A stretch of 64,000 bases of DNA from Bradyrhizobium nivariense (GTDB lineage: Bacteria > Pseudomonadota > Alphaproteobacteria > Rhizobiales > Xanthobacteraceae): positions 62,001 through 126,000 of the forward strand of contig NZ_JARVWW010000007.1 in the NCBI RefSeq assembly GCF_029846715.1, read 5' to 3'. Positions within the stretch are counted from its first letter, which is position 1. Every line of letters begins with the position of its first letter. The position numbers and the translations under genes were made by a program. Positions 34,315-43,204 of this stretch are shown here, one piece after another. The notes beneath the pieces were generated by a model. It was not told where the DNA came from, did no database searches, and was given only the letters and a program-made list of their open reading frames with translations.

Positions 34315-34580
34315 GGAGGTCTCCTGGCGCGAGAGAGCGGTCTTGTGCGGGTGCTCAGCGGAACAACCGAGCGGTGCCGAATAAGCTCTACACTTATGTC
34401 GGCTTCGGCACCACCAACACCGGCACGCTTCCGTCCACCAAGTATTGCAGTTTAGCACTGTCGCCGTAATTCCGAGAGGTTTGAGTTTCGCTGACGCATC
34501 GAACTGAACGTGCCTTCAGCGTATTTCCGTAAGCCGTGTTTTTTGCTATGGTGCCACCTTTGATTGGGAGGGCGACCGGC

Positions 34581-35014
34581 ATGCTCGGTCCGGCTTTTAT
34601 CGAGACGAACGTTCGCTACGCTTCGATGCGACAGATCCACGTTGCCATTGAGTGCTATCAACAGCAGCATTGGGAATGCGCTATCACTCTTGCATCTGCG
34701 GGCGAGGGCATGTTGCCCGATACGACCACCCTCACTTCCGCCAAAAGGTGAAAGAGTTCGCCGCCGGCCTGCCCGAGGTGGAAGGCTTCTCCAATGATCC
34801 GAATGAGGTCATCAACTGGCTGAAGCACGGCAACTACAAGAAAGAACGGCGCGAAACGCTCGCGATTGAAAACAGCGAACCGCCGGTTATTATCTGGCGC
34901 GCGATTACGAAGTTTTATGCCACTTTCAACGAGGTCTCGCCGCAAATGCAGTCGTGGCAAACCTCAATGCGAGAGCGTCTCATCGCCGATGGTGTGAAAC
35001 CGAAGTCGCTATAG
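34581..35014 (+). pseudogene. Frameshifted small hypothetical protein (about 140 residues)
   Basis: Two overlapping frames read as one protein. The first (ATG 34581, after a GGGAGG site) gives IHVAIECYQQQHWECAITLA and GEGMLPDT before stopping at 34751. The second gives HPHFRQKVKEFAAGLPEVEG and NEVINWLKHGNYKKER and continues to 35014. Joining them at about 34720 restores a continuous protein of a type seen in other bacteria with AIE..ECAITLA..AEGMLP and HPHFR in sequence (recalled from general experience). Either the gene is inactivated by a one-base change or the sequence has an error there. It is convergent with the large STAND gene. Confidence 0.6.
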
Positions 35015-35077
35015 TTATTTGCGATCGTTGCGACGGTGCAAAAAGCAAAAGCTACTAGGCGACTGCACGCCGAGCAG

Positions 35078-38000
35078 CTATTTTCGCGTTGGCTGTCGTC
35101 GCCCGCGACGGACCTGACGATTTCGTCGGGGTAACCGTGCACGTTGCGCGGGCTGGGCAGACCGGAAACGGTTGTCAACCTGATCCAGCGTATCTCGAGC
35201 CGAATACGCGTTAATGGCGAGCAGTTGCTCGAAAATTTCGAGACCGGGCAACCGCGTTTCATCGTTCAAGCGATGAAGCGTGATGGCAATATCTACCAAT
35301 TCCGGTGCAATCGACGCGTGCGAGGTGCGGACATCGCCCAAATCGCTATGCCACTTGTCGACCAACCCCTTTACGATGGAGGCAACTAAAGTTGCTTCGT
35401 GGGGCAACAGCGTCTGCAGCCTCTCTGTGACAAAATGGGATCCAAAATTCGGCTGTCGCGGAATCTCGCTTGCGATCGCTTGTAAGACTAACACCCAATC
35501 CGGATCAGGAGAAATTTCATCTACCAATCGGAATAGGTCAATAATAGCAGTCCACGTACGCTCGCCAGCCTTATGAGCAAGGTCGCGGATCAATATGGGA
35601 GCATTCTTGTTATCGGGAATATCTGCCCACACGTGAATGGCGGCATAAGCCGCCCCAACACGCATTGGGGAATCGCTTTCGCTTTCGAGAATTCCCCGCA
35701 CCATTTCCGCGGGCCACTCTAAATCTTGATGCGTAAGCCAAATCAGCGAGCTAAGTTCGCCATAGGCTTGCCGCGCATACTTGGTGGGGGAATCCTTCCA
35801 ATCGGAAATGATATCGCGGACCAAGTCAGGCAGAGTCCAGTGGATGTGCGCGAAAACTAAAATGGCTTCGTGGCTGGTCGCCAGTGCTGGATATTTCTTG
35901 AAAAGAGCCCTGTAGAATGCAGATAGCTCAGACTTCTTTTCGGTCCGCATATACGGGAGCAGTCTAAATAGGGCTTTCCAGACCTTTTCTTCTTCGGGTC
36001 GTTCGAGGTGTTCGCTGAGCACCCCCAAAAGGCGGTCATAGTTCTTCCGTTGCAGATAAATCCGGGCGATTGTTTCAAGAATGGGAAAATTGCCATGGGG
36101 CAATATCGATAAGCCGCCCATGCCCCAAAGAATGCTGCGACTCTCTTTTTCTTCTTCAATTTCCTTTGCGTCTTCGTTTTCGTCTTGGGCCGACTCGGAG
36201 TCGCTTTCTTCATCCGCCACCGGGACAGCGGCAGAACTCAGCCACCCCTCAACGATAGAAAGCGTTACGTCATCGATGATGGTTTCGCGGTTGATTAGCT
36301 TTTCAATCGCGCGTGCGACGCTATCGCGGTATTCTTCGGTGGAGAAGCCACGGCTGTCGAATTCTTTGACGAGTGGCAGTAACAAGGAGGCGTCGACCGT
36401 CTCTGCCATTGCATCAATTGCATAGCCAACTGCGCGAGCTCCCATATCGGATGTGAACTGACGCATGAGTTCGATTGCACGACCTGGATTATTCTTAGCG
36501 AAGTCAGCGAACGCTCTCGACAGTTGCACGTTCCCGCCATGCCGCCAATTCTTCGGATTGTCCCATCCGGTCGCGTCCGGAAGCTCCTGAAACGCGTTCA
36601 GGATGTCATCATCAGCGGCGCGCGCCATTGCGTCGGAGGACATAGAAGGACCGACCCATGAGGGACCGTAGAACGTGGCACCTCGCCTTGGAGACGCAAA
36701 TTTTCGCTCACCCTCTTGAACCAGTGTAACGGCTACTGGTGGCCGTTTCTCCGTAGGCAAACACGCTGCAAGCTCATACCGAGTTTGTTCAACGAGCTGA
36801 TAAAAGTACTGGCGAGATTTTGCGTCCCGGTCGCTGTTCGGACGAGGAGCATAACTGAGTAGACCTGCAATGAATTTATCGATTTGCTCAGATGTCCAGA
36901 ATGGACTTACCGCTGCAATTAAGCGCTTTGTTGTTTCCGATGCATCTTCGAGATTTCCAAGATGGAAGCGGCGCTCATCCCCGAGCAGAAAATCCAATGC
37001 GAAAGAGGCATACGTTTTCGGTTGCGTGGAAATTGCGTGAGCAAGAACTCTTTGCGCAGGAGCAGCGTCTTCAGTCTTCGCTTCATTAAACCAGGTCATG
37101 AAAGCAGCGGTATCCACGACCGCAAACTGTTCTACTGCCGAACGAAGCCCTGCTAAGAGGGACGGCTCGGGCAGATCGAGAGTGCCCTCACTTTCGAACC
37201 GAAAATCCAAATTGTATGAAAGAGGGTAGTAAAACTCTCGCGTATTAACCTTATATCGTTTGACCGCTTCCAGAGCCTCATGAAACCATGGCCATATCGA
37301 TCTTACGAAAAACGCGGGTTCTGATTTGCCAAGTGCTTCGAGGGTCTCCCAGCCTTCAGAGTGCTCAATGACACGTTCTATGGCTTCTGCAGGCGAGGAC
37401 ATATACGCAGCTAGTCCGGTCGCATCCTCGTGGGTATCTATTGAAACCTCGCGCGACTGCGCTTCCGCGACTGCTTTTTTGAGCAACACGTCCAGCCGAG
37501 AGCGGACTAACTTAATTGCCATAGTTGGTCGACTCGTACCCACGGTTGAAACCATGTGGTCGAACGCATAGGCATCAATGTTGATGCGCTCCACTATCGT
37601 CGTGGCAAGCGCTAGTTCGCGATCGGACCAGTCAGGGTTGTCCTGCAATACATACCAGGCAAAGTTGTCGAACTTCGTGTCAGGGAGCCAGTTCTTCTCC
37701 ATAAGCTCGATAACTTCGTCAGAAGCGTGCTCCGCTGCACGTGAGAGAATTGCCGAAGCGATACCTGCCTCGGCAGGGTCTGTCATCGCCCTAGCGATTT
37801 CGGTGTTCATGAACAGTTCGAACCATCCGGGGCTGCGTAGGATTGCTTGGAGGGCCGACCTCCGGTCAGGCGAACCCATAGCGTCCTTCATGATCGTTAC
37901 TTCGGAGGCTACCGGCACATTCTGCTGACCGATAAATTCGATAACCAGGTTTCTTAGATGCGGACGCAGATTCGGAAGTGCCCAGATTGCTCGCAACTCA

Positions 38001-40321
38001 TGCTCGTACGTGGTAGCTTCTACTCCGCGCAAATATGTTAGAGCTGCCCATAGTTTCGGGCGGACAAAAAGAGATGCAACACGGTCCTTTATGTATCCGG
38101 AAAGCCGCCCGTCAGCTTGAGCGAACGAACGCGCCAGAGCGAATTCAAAGACCGTTTGGTGAGAGAATCCGATACTCCCCGGCGAACCGGCCGAGGTCGT
38201 TAGGATTCCTTCCGCTAGCAGCGTTTTCAAATCCTCATTATCGGCATCATACCGGGAGCGTGCGAGCCATAACGTTTCTTTGCCCGCCATATCCTCCGCG
38301 ATCCGGCCAGCGAGGGTCGCAGCCCGGCTTCCGTCCGGGCGAGTAAGAATGCGTTCTTGCCAAAGCCGCTCAAGCATTTTTTGATATTGATCAAATGCAA
38401 CCGACTTTGACGCATCAGTGAGCTTGAGGAGTGTTGCCAGGGATTGTGGTGAACGAATTACCTGTTGCGCATCCGCGGGCCATCCCGCCGCTTGGATACC
38501 ATGCGATTCCAGAATTTTGAGAACTTCACTCCAAGGCGGGAGGTCTAAGAACACGCTCTCCGCCTGCACAGATTTCAAGCGCGTATCATGTTCATACTCA
38601 AACCGACGCGCAGAAACGACGACGTAGAGATTAGGTTGATTGCCGAGAGCTCGAATCAAGCTCAGCAAAACACTCAAGCGGCCTGTGCGCAGGTCGACAT
38701 AACCAGCAAGGGCGTCTAGCTGATCAATAATGAGATAAACCGGCCCGCGACGGGAGAGACGGGTGAGTATGCGTGTCGGCAGATCCGACAGACCAAGATC
38801 GCGCCTCAAATCGTCTTCGTTTGTGATATTCGTGGCTAGTATATCGGCCTTGATTGCCAGGAGCGGAATTCCTGAATTCCTCAAGCGATCCGCAAGTGCT
38901 GCCAACAAGGCGGTTTTGCCTGAACCAGGCTCGCCGATCACCGCTTTGGTCCGACCTAGATTGTCGGACGCGCGTTCTAGCAACTGATGAAGCTCTGGGC
39001 GCTCGATGACCGTCCCGTCTGGCAGCGATCGAGGCCAGCCTAAGACCGAGCGTGATGCCCTGAGCAGCTCATCGATTTCCTGACGTGATCGCTCGAAATC
39101 CTCTCTGCTGGCGACTCCGAGAAGCTTGGCTTCTGTTTTTTCCGAGAGAGAGGAACGCAATTCGGGAGATTGCAATGTAGCGAAGTCACGTTCTTTTACG
39201 CGGAGGAAAAGATAGAACGAACCGGCTTGGCTGCCGACGATTTCGATAGTTGGATTGCCCGTAATGTTCCGAATGACGTCGAGGATGACTTTCTGACGAT
39301 CTTGAGGGAAATCCGCCTCAGACCCAGCGAAGCTCAGGACAGCGATAGAGGTCTCGGCATTGACGTCTTCTGCAGTTGATGCATGTTGGTAAGGTGAAGT
39401 GTCGGGTGAGCCAAGATCCTGCGGTGCCTGTTCAATCTTGCTAGGTGCGTCCACGACATCGGTCCGCACAGGTGCGCGATGGTTGTCCCCCCAATAGTCC
39501 AATAGCTCGTAGGCAAAAGCGGCGCCGTGGGCGGCAGCTACTGGCTGATGAATCTTGTCTAACTTTGGGTTTTTGCCAGCCCGGTCATCCGATATGCCCC
39601 GGATAATGATGCAAGGTGTTCTTCCTTCTTCCTCGGCGGCGAAAATCGCTCCGTACCCCTCCATCTCGAGGGCTGTCGCATCCTGATAGTTGCTTGTGAT
39701 GTGATCTTCGAGGGCAGAAGAAGGGTCAGCCGAGACTGCTTCGATAGAAACAATTGGAGCCGTTTTTGCGGCGGGCGGGAATGGCGTCGGGTAGAACTGA
39801 TCGCCGGGTTTCACGCCGCCGTACGGCGGTTGGAGGCGCAATTGCCAAGTTTCATCGCGGACTACTTTTTTCGCAAGACGAACAAGCTGCGGGTCAATTG
39901 GTAGGCTGCGTGCCCGGCCTTGAAATTCTCCTGGGCGGTATTTTCCGGCGTAAGGCCAATAGACGTGCTCGGAGATGACTACGCTGCCAATCGGAGCATC
40001 GTCTGGCTTCCGAGTTGCTGCCACGCCGACAAATAGAATCAGTTCAAAAGGGCCGAACTGAAAGCAGGCATTGGTTACGATTGCCTGTGACACGTGGTTA
40101 CCCGCGCCACTCTCCCCGACGACCACCAACCATTCGGAGCTGGAACCACGAAAATGGCCGATCTCAAAAATGTTGTGGTCTCGGCCTTCGCAAGAAGCCC
40201 TATGGGCAGCATGCGCCCTGACCGCGGCCATTTCCAAAGGGAGCGCCGTGATAACGAGTACGCGCCGCCAACCCTTACGGTCAGCCTCGGCTAAGACTTC
40301 GGTGGCATCGTCGAATTTCAT
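35078..40321 (-). CDS. Giant nucleoside-phosphorylase/STAND NTPase/helical-repeat protein, predicted anti-phage
   Basis: A 1747-residue protein in three parts. Residues about 18-276 form a purine nucleoside phosphorylase/MTAN-like domain (VLVITALPLEMAAV, LILFVGVAATRKPDDAPIGS, ATALEMEGYG, IRGISDDRAG), with the glutamate and aspartate expected in nucleosidases. Residues about 320-420 hold a small linker domain (IEIVGSQAGSFYLFLRV). A P-loop NTPase of STAND type follows, with Walker A GEPGSGKT (463-470) and Walker B VYLIIDQLDAL (528-538). The remaining 1150 residues are helical repeat-like. The plan effector-NTPase-sensor repeat is that of predicted NLR-like defence proteins. GC is visibly lower than in host genes, and the gene starts 350 bp from the tRNA at the island edge. 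Confidence 0.8.
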   Translation of the reverse strand: MKFDDATEVLAEADRKGWRRVLVITALPLEMAAVRAHAAHRASCEGRDHNIFEIGHFRGSSSEWLVVVGESGAGNHVSQAIVTNACFQFGPFELILFVGVAATRKPDDAPIGSVVISEHVYWPYAGKYRPGEFQGRARSLPIDPQLVRLAKKVVRDETWQLRLQPPYGGVKPGDQFYPTPFPPAAKTAPIVSIEAVSADPSSALEDHITSNYQDATALEMEGYGAIFAAEEEGRTPCIIIRGISDDRAGKNPKLDKIHQPVAAAHGAAFAYELLDYWGDNHRAPVRTDVVDAPSKIEQAPQDLGSPDTSPYQHASTAEDVNAETSIAVLSFAGSEADFPQDRQKVILDVIRNITGNPTIEIVGSQAGSFYLFLRVKERDFATLQSPELRSSLSEKTEAKLLGVASREDFERSRQEIDELLRASRSVLGWPRSLPDGTVIERPELHQLLERASDNLGRTKAVIGEPGSGKTALLAALADRLRNSGIPLLAIKADILATNITNEDDLRRDLGLSDLPTRILTRLSRRGPVYLIIDQLDALAGYVDLRTGRLSVLLSLIRALGNQPNLYVVVSARRFEYEHDTRLKSVQAESVFLDLPPWSEVLKILESHGIQAAGWPADAQQVIRSPQSLATLLKLTDASKSVAFDQYQKMLERLWQERILTRPDGSRAATLAGRIAEDMAGKETLWLARSRYDADNEDLKTLLAEGILTTSAGSPGSIGFSHQTVFEFALARSFAQADGRLSGYIKDRVASLFVRPKLWAALTYLRGVEATTYEHELRAIWALPNLRPHLRNLVIEFIGQQNVPVASEVTIMKDAMGSPDRRSALQAILRSPGWFELFMNTEIARAMTDPAEAGIASAILSRAAEHASDEVIELMEKNWLPDTKFDNFAWYVLQDNPDWSDRELALATTIVERINIDAYAFDHMVSTVGTSRPTMAIKLVRSRLDVLLKKAVAEAQSREVSIDTHEDATGLAAYMSSPAEAIERVIEHSEGWETLEALGKSEPAFFVRSIWPWFHEALEAVKRYKVNTREFYYPLSYNLDFRFESEGTLDLPEPSLLAGLRSAVEQFAVVDTAAFMTWFNEAKTEDAAPAQRVLAHAISTQPKTYASFALDFLLGDERRFHLGNLEDASETTKRLIAAVSPFWTSEQIDKFIAGLLSYAPRPNSDRDAKSRQYFYQLVEQTRYELAACLPTEKRPPVAVTLVQEGERKFASPRRGATFYGPSWVGPSMSSDAMARAADDDILNAFQELPDATGWDNPKNWRHGGNVQLSRAFADFAKNNPGRAIELMRQFTSDMGARAVGYAIDAMAETVDASLLLPLVKEFDSRGFSTEEYRDSVARAIEKLINRETIIDDVTLSIVEGWLSSAAVPVADEESDSESAQDENEDAKEIEEEKESRSILWGMGGLSILPHGNFPILETIARIYLQRKNYDRLLGVLSEHLERPEEEKVWKALFRLLPYMRTEKKSELSAFYRALFKKYPALATSHEAILVFAHIHWTLPDLVRDIISDWKDSPTKYARQAYGELSSLIWLTHQDLEWPAEMVRGILESESDSPMRVGAAYAAIHVWADIPDNKNAPILIRDLAHKAGERTWTAIIDLFRLVDEISPDPDWVLVLQAIASEIPRQPNFGSHFVTERLQTLLPHEATLVASIVKGLVDKWHSDLGDVRTSHASIAPELVDIAITLHRLNDETRLPGLEIFEQLLAINAYSARDTLDQVDNRFRSAQPAQRARLPRRNRQVRRGRRQPTRK

Positions 40322-40673
40322 CTGCAGTCGGCACTTTGCCCATCAACGCTGCAGAAGAAATCGAAATGCGCTCCCGCCAGCTTGGGTTGAACTTTCATCA
40401 ATACTGCACGGTAAGGGCAAGGTCGATGCTTTATTGAACTGCGACCGCTAAGGACGAAGCGAGGTCGGGATCTCAATGTTGGGGGTGTTGGGGGGCGGCG
40501 TCCGCTGGGCTTCGGTGCGGCAGTCTTCCCTCGCTTCGCTTTTCATGTGTGGCGGCTGGCTTCGCAGCAGTTCGTCCGTCTTCGCTCTCACTTCGTTCGA
40601 GCTACGCCGGACACCACGCTTCGCCCCTCGTTCCCCGCGCGGCTGCGCCACGCGTAGCCCGCAGGGCGAAGCG
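40322..40673. other. Island edge between the STAND gene and the tRNA
   Basis: About 350 bases with no supported gene. The first 130 bases are AT-richer and should carry the promoter of the minus-strand STAND gene. The rest is GC-rich and repetitive (CTTCGCT..., CTACGCCGGACACCACGCTTCG-like phrases) and resembles the sequence left of the tRNA fragment at about 25107-25135. Confidence 0.55.
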
Positions 40674-40749
40674 TGGTGGGCCCGGCAGGACTCGAACCTG
40701 CAACCAGACCGTTATGAGCGGCCGGCTCTAACCATTGAGCTACAGGCCC
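40674..40749 (-). tRNA. tRNA with anticodon CAU (elongator Met or Ile2)
   Basis: A complete 76-base cloverleaf with encoded CCA. Acceptor GGGCCTG pairs with CGGGCCC (one G-U), D stem GCTC/GAGC, anticodon stem GGCCG/CGGTC around the loop CTCATAA, and T stem GCAGG/CCTGC with TTCGAGT. The anticodon CAU fits elongator methionine tRNA or the lysidine-modified tRNA(Ile2); initiator is unlikely because the acceptor starts with a G-C pair and the anticodon stem lacks three G-C pairs. Its 3' 48 bases are duplicated at 25225-25272. Confidence 0.9.
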
Positions 40750-41092
40750 CGCCGCGAGACGGCCGCGGAGGCGGCCGGCAACGGTGCGCGGTTCGTTTAC
40801 AGGGACGGAGGCGGGGGTGCAATGCTGGCTCTGGCGGACGGAAGCGCCAGCGCGACAATGGCTGAAATTTTCGAATACCCGAATTTGGCGATAATGCACT
40901 TATAGTCCTGTTTTGCCCGACGGGTCAAATCGCCCCCGCCAAGGTTCGTTCTTTTGATCCTGTAACCCCTTGTAATCGCTAGCCTCGTCTACTGTGCATG
41001 GGGTTGTTTTCGCACTTTTTGATGGGAGGGGGCGTCCCGGTCCCCTCCAATGTCTTGCTGGCGCGCTGCAGGCTCGCAGCTGATCGCCGGCG
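40750..41092. other. Intergenic region upstream of the tRNA
   Basis: About 340 bases holding the tRNA promoter (minus strand) and the 3' region of the Bug-family gene. An inverted repeat GGAGGGG...CCCCTCC lies at about 41026-41048, possibly the end of the Bug transcript. No gene is supported. Confidence 0.5.
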
Positions 41093-42070
41093 CTAATCCA
41101 CTGACACCCCCGCGAACTCCACCACCTTGCGCCACTTCTCGGTCTCGTCGGTGACCAGCTTGCCGAACTCGGCCGGCGTCATCGGCTTGGGGATGCCGCC
41201 GGTCTCGGCGAGGCGCGCGACCAGCTTCGGATCCTTCAGGGCCTCGTTGACGGCGTTGTTGAGGATCTCGACGATCTCGCCCGGCGTGCCCTTCGGCGCG
41301 GAGATGCCGTAGAAGCCGACCGATTCGAAGCCCGGCACGGTCTCGGCGATCGCGGGCACGTCGGGCACGCTCGGCCAGCGCTGCGGCGAGGTCACCCCTA
41401 ACGCGCGGACATTGCCGCCCTTCGCCTGCTCGAGCGCCGAGGGAAGGTTGTCGAAGATCAGCTGCACCTTGTTGGAGATGATGTCGGGGAACGCGATCGC
41501 CGAGCCGCGATAGGGCACGTGCACCATGTCGCACTTGGTCATCACCTTGAACAGCTCGGCCGACATGTGCACCGAGGTGCCGTTGCCGGACGAGGCAAAG
41601 GAGATCTTGCCGGGATTGGCTTTGCAGTAGTCGATGAACTCCTGAACCGTCTTCGCGGGAAACGCGTTGGAGACGACCAGCATGTTGGTGAGCTGCATGA
41701 TGCTCGCGACCGGCACGGTGTCGCGCAAAAAGTCGAACGGCAGCTTCTTGTAGAGCGAGGTCGAGATCGCGTTGTTGGGCGCGACGAACAACAGCGTGTA
41801 GCCGTCCGGGGCTGAGTTGATCGCGGCGCCGGCCGCGATGTTGCCGCCGGAGCCGGCGCGGTTCTCGACGATGAATTGCTGGCCGAGACGGTCCGACAGC
41901 CAGGCCGCCATGATCCGCGCCACGATGTCGACCGGGCCGCCGGCGGAGAAACCGATGATCCAGTGCACGGGGCGGTCGGGATAGCCGGCGGCGGAGGCGG
42001 GAGCTGCGGCGCTGAAAAGCGTTGAAAGGAAAAACAGCCCGAAAAAACCGTTACGCAAAATTCGCAACAT
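41093..42070 (-). CDS. Bug-family tripartite tricarboxylate transporter binding protein
   Basis: A 325-residue periplasmic binding protein of the Bug (TctC) family. A signal peptide (residues 1-26, ending ASAA) precedes YPDRPVHWIIGFSAGGPVD, the family's ligand-binding opening, and further motifs AGSGGNIAAGA and HVPYRGSAIAFPDI. Such proteins bind carboxylates. No tctA/tctB membrane genes are adjacent, so it is an orphan. The ATG at 42070 follows a GGGAGG site; an in-frame start at 42106 would put a charged tail before the signal peptide. It is divergent from the TAXI protein gene. Confidence 0.85.
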   Translation of the reverse strand: MLRILRNGFFGLFFLSTLFSAAAPASAAGYPDRPVHWIIGFSAGGPVDIVARIMAAWLSDRLGQQFIVENRAGSGGNIAAGAAINSAPDGYTLLFVAPNNAISTSLYKKLPFDFLRDTVPVASIMQLTNMLVVSNAFPAKTVQEFIDYCKANPGKISFASSGNGTSVHMSAELFKVMTKCDMVHVPYRGSAIAFPDIISNKVQLIFDNLPSALEQAKGGNVRALGVTSPQRWPSVPDVPAIAETVPGFESVGFYGISAPKGTPGEIVEILNNAVNEALKDPKLVARLAETGGIPKPMTPAEFGKLVTDETEKWRKVVEFAGVSVD

Positions 42071-42177
42071 GAAGCCTCCCATTGTTCTATTGTCTTTGGG
42101 TGACATGCTTTCACAAAATCGGGGCGCTGCCTACATCGTCGCAAGTCGATGTTGACGCGCCCCCGCCGGGACCGACC

Positions 42178-43155
42178 ATGAGATTCGCAATCACCATTCT
42201 TCTCGGTGTGGCGCTGCTGTTGAGCTCCGCCGCTGCTCAAACCGGAGGCAAGGCCATTCCGACCACGACACTCAGCCTTACGATCAGCCTTGGCACCGCG
42301 ACGCCCGGCGGCGGCTTTCCGCTCTACGGCAACGCCTTTGCGCAAGTGATGAACGCGGCCGATCCGCAAGCCACCATCGTCCCGCGCAACACCAAGGGCA
42401 GCAACGAGAACATTCCGCTGCTGGAGAAAGGCGAGCTCGATCTCGCTTTGGTCGCGGGCGAGCCGGCCTATGAAGCCTTTGCCGGCATCGGCCGCGCGAA
42501 GGTGCGGCTGAAAATTCTCACGGCGATCTATTCCAATCCCGGCATGTTCGTGGTGCGCGCGGACAGTCCGTACAAGACGATTCCCGATCTCGTCGGTCAG
42601 CCCGTCGCATTCGGCGCAAAAGGCTCGGGCCTGCCGATCCTGGCGCGCTACGTGCTCGATGGGCTCGGCCTGAAGCAGGACGAGGATTTCAAGGCTGTTT
42701 ATCTCGACCGCGCCGGCGACGGCCCCGCGATGGTCGAGGACGGAAGCGTCGCCGCGCTCTGGGGCGCCGGCATCGGCTGGCCCGGCTTTGCCGCGATGGC
42801 ATCGACCGCGTCAGGCGCGCGCTTCATTGCGCCGAGCGCGGAGGAGATCGCGCGCATCCGCGCCAAACATCCGTTCCTGAAACCGCTCACCGTGCCGGCC
42901 GGCAGCTACCCGAAGCAGTCCGAGCCGATCGCCTCGCTCGGCTCCTGGAGCTTTGTGCTGACGCGCGAGGATTTGCCTGACGATGTCGCCTACCGGCTGG
43001 CCAAGACGCTGCACGGTGTCGAGGCGACGTTCTGCAAGCAGCTCGCGCAAGCCTGCGAGACCACGGCCGCGAACACGGTCGCGGCCGCGCCGAAGCCGGA
43101 GCTGATCCATCCCGGCGTGATGAAGTACTTTCGCGAGATCGGCGTGATGAAGTAG
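42178..43155 (+). CDS. TAXI-family TRAP transporter solute-binding protein
   Basis: A 325-residue exported binding protein with a signal peptide (about 1-20, ending SAAAQ). The segments LSLTISLGTATPGGGFPLYG, RNTKGSNENIPLLEKGELDL and VAFGAKGSGLPILARYVLDG are typical of TAXI (TRAP-associated extracytoplasmic immunogenic) proteins, which bind organic acids or amino acids. No TRAP membrane subunit is nearby. The upstream in-frame start at 42082 is rejected because it lies before the signal peptide and overlaps the divergent promoter region. Confidence 0.8.
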   Translation: MRFAITILLGVALLLSSAAAQTGGKAIPTTTLSLTISLGTATPGGGFPLYGNAFAQVMNAADPQATIVPRNTKGSNENIPLLEKGELDLALVAGEPAYEAFAGIGRAKVRLKILTAIYSNPGMFVVRADSPYKTIPDLVGQPVAFGAKGSGLPILARYVLDGLGLKQDEDFKAVYLDRAGDGPAMVEDGSVAALWGAGIGWPGFAAMASTASGARFIAPSAEEIARIRAKHPFLKPLTVPAGSYPKQSEPIASLGSWSFVLTREDLPDDVAYRLAKTLHGVEATFCKQLAQACETTAANTVAAAPKPELIHPGVMKYFREIGVMK

Positions 43156-43204
43156 GGCACGACCCCAGCCATGGCGATTTTTTCTCTCGCGCGTCGCCAC
43201 ACCG

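Noticed and set aside
34394..34582. 62-residue minus-strand frame ending LVDGSVPVLVVPKPT
   Set aside because: The end recalls universal stress protein C-termini, but the rest of that fold is absent and there is no start signal; at most a small relic.
25273..40673. CRISPR array, integrase or transposase inside the island
   Set aside because: No regularly spaced repeats and no tyrosine/serine recombinase or transposase motifs were seen; the island call rests on the tRNA repeat only.
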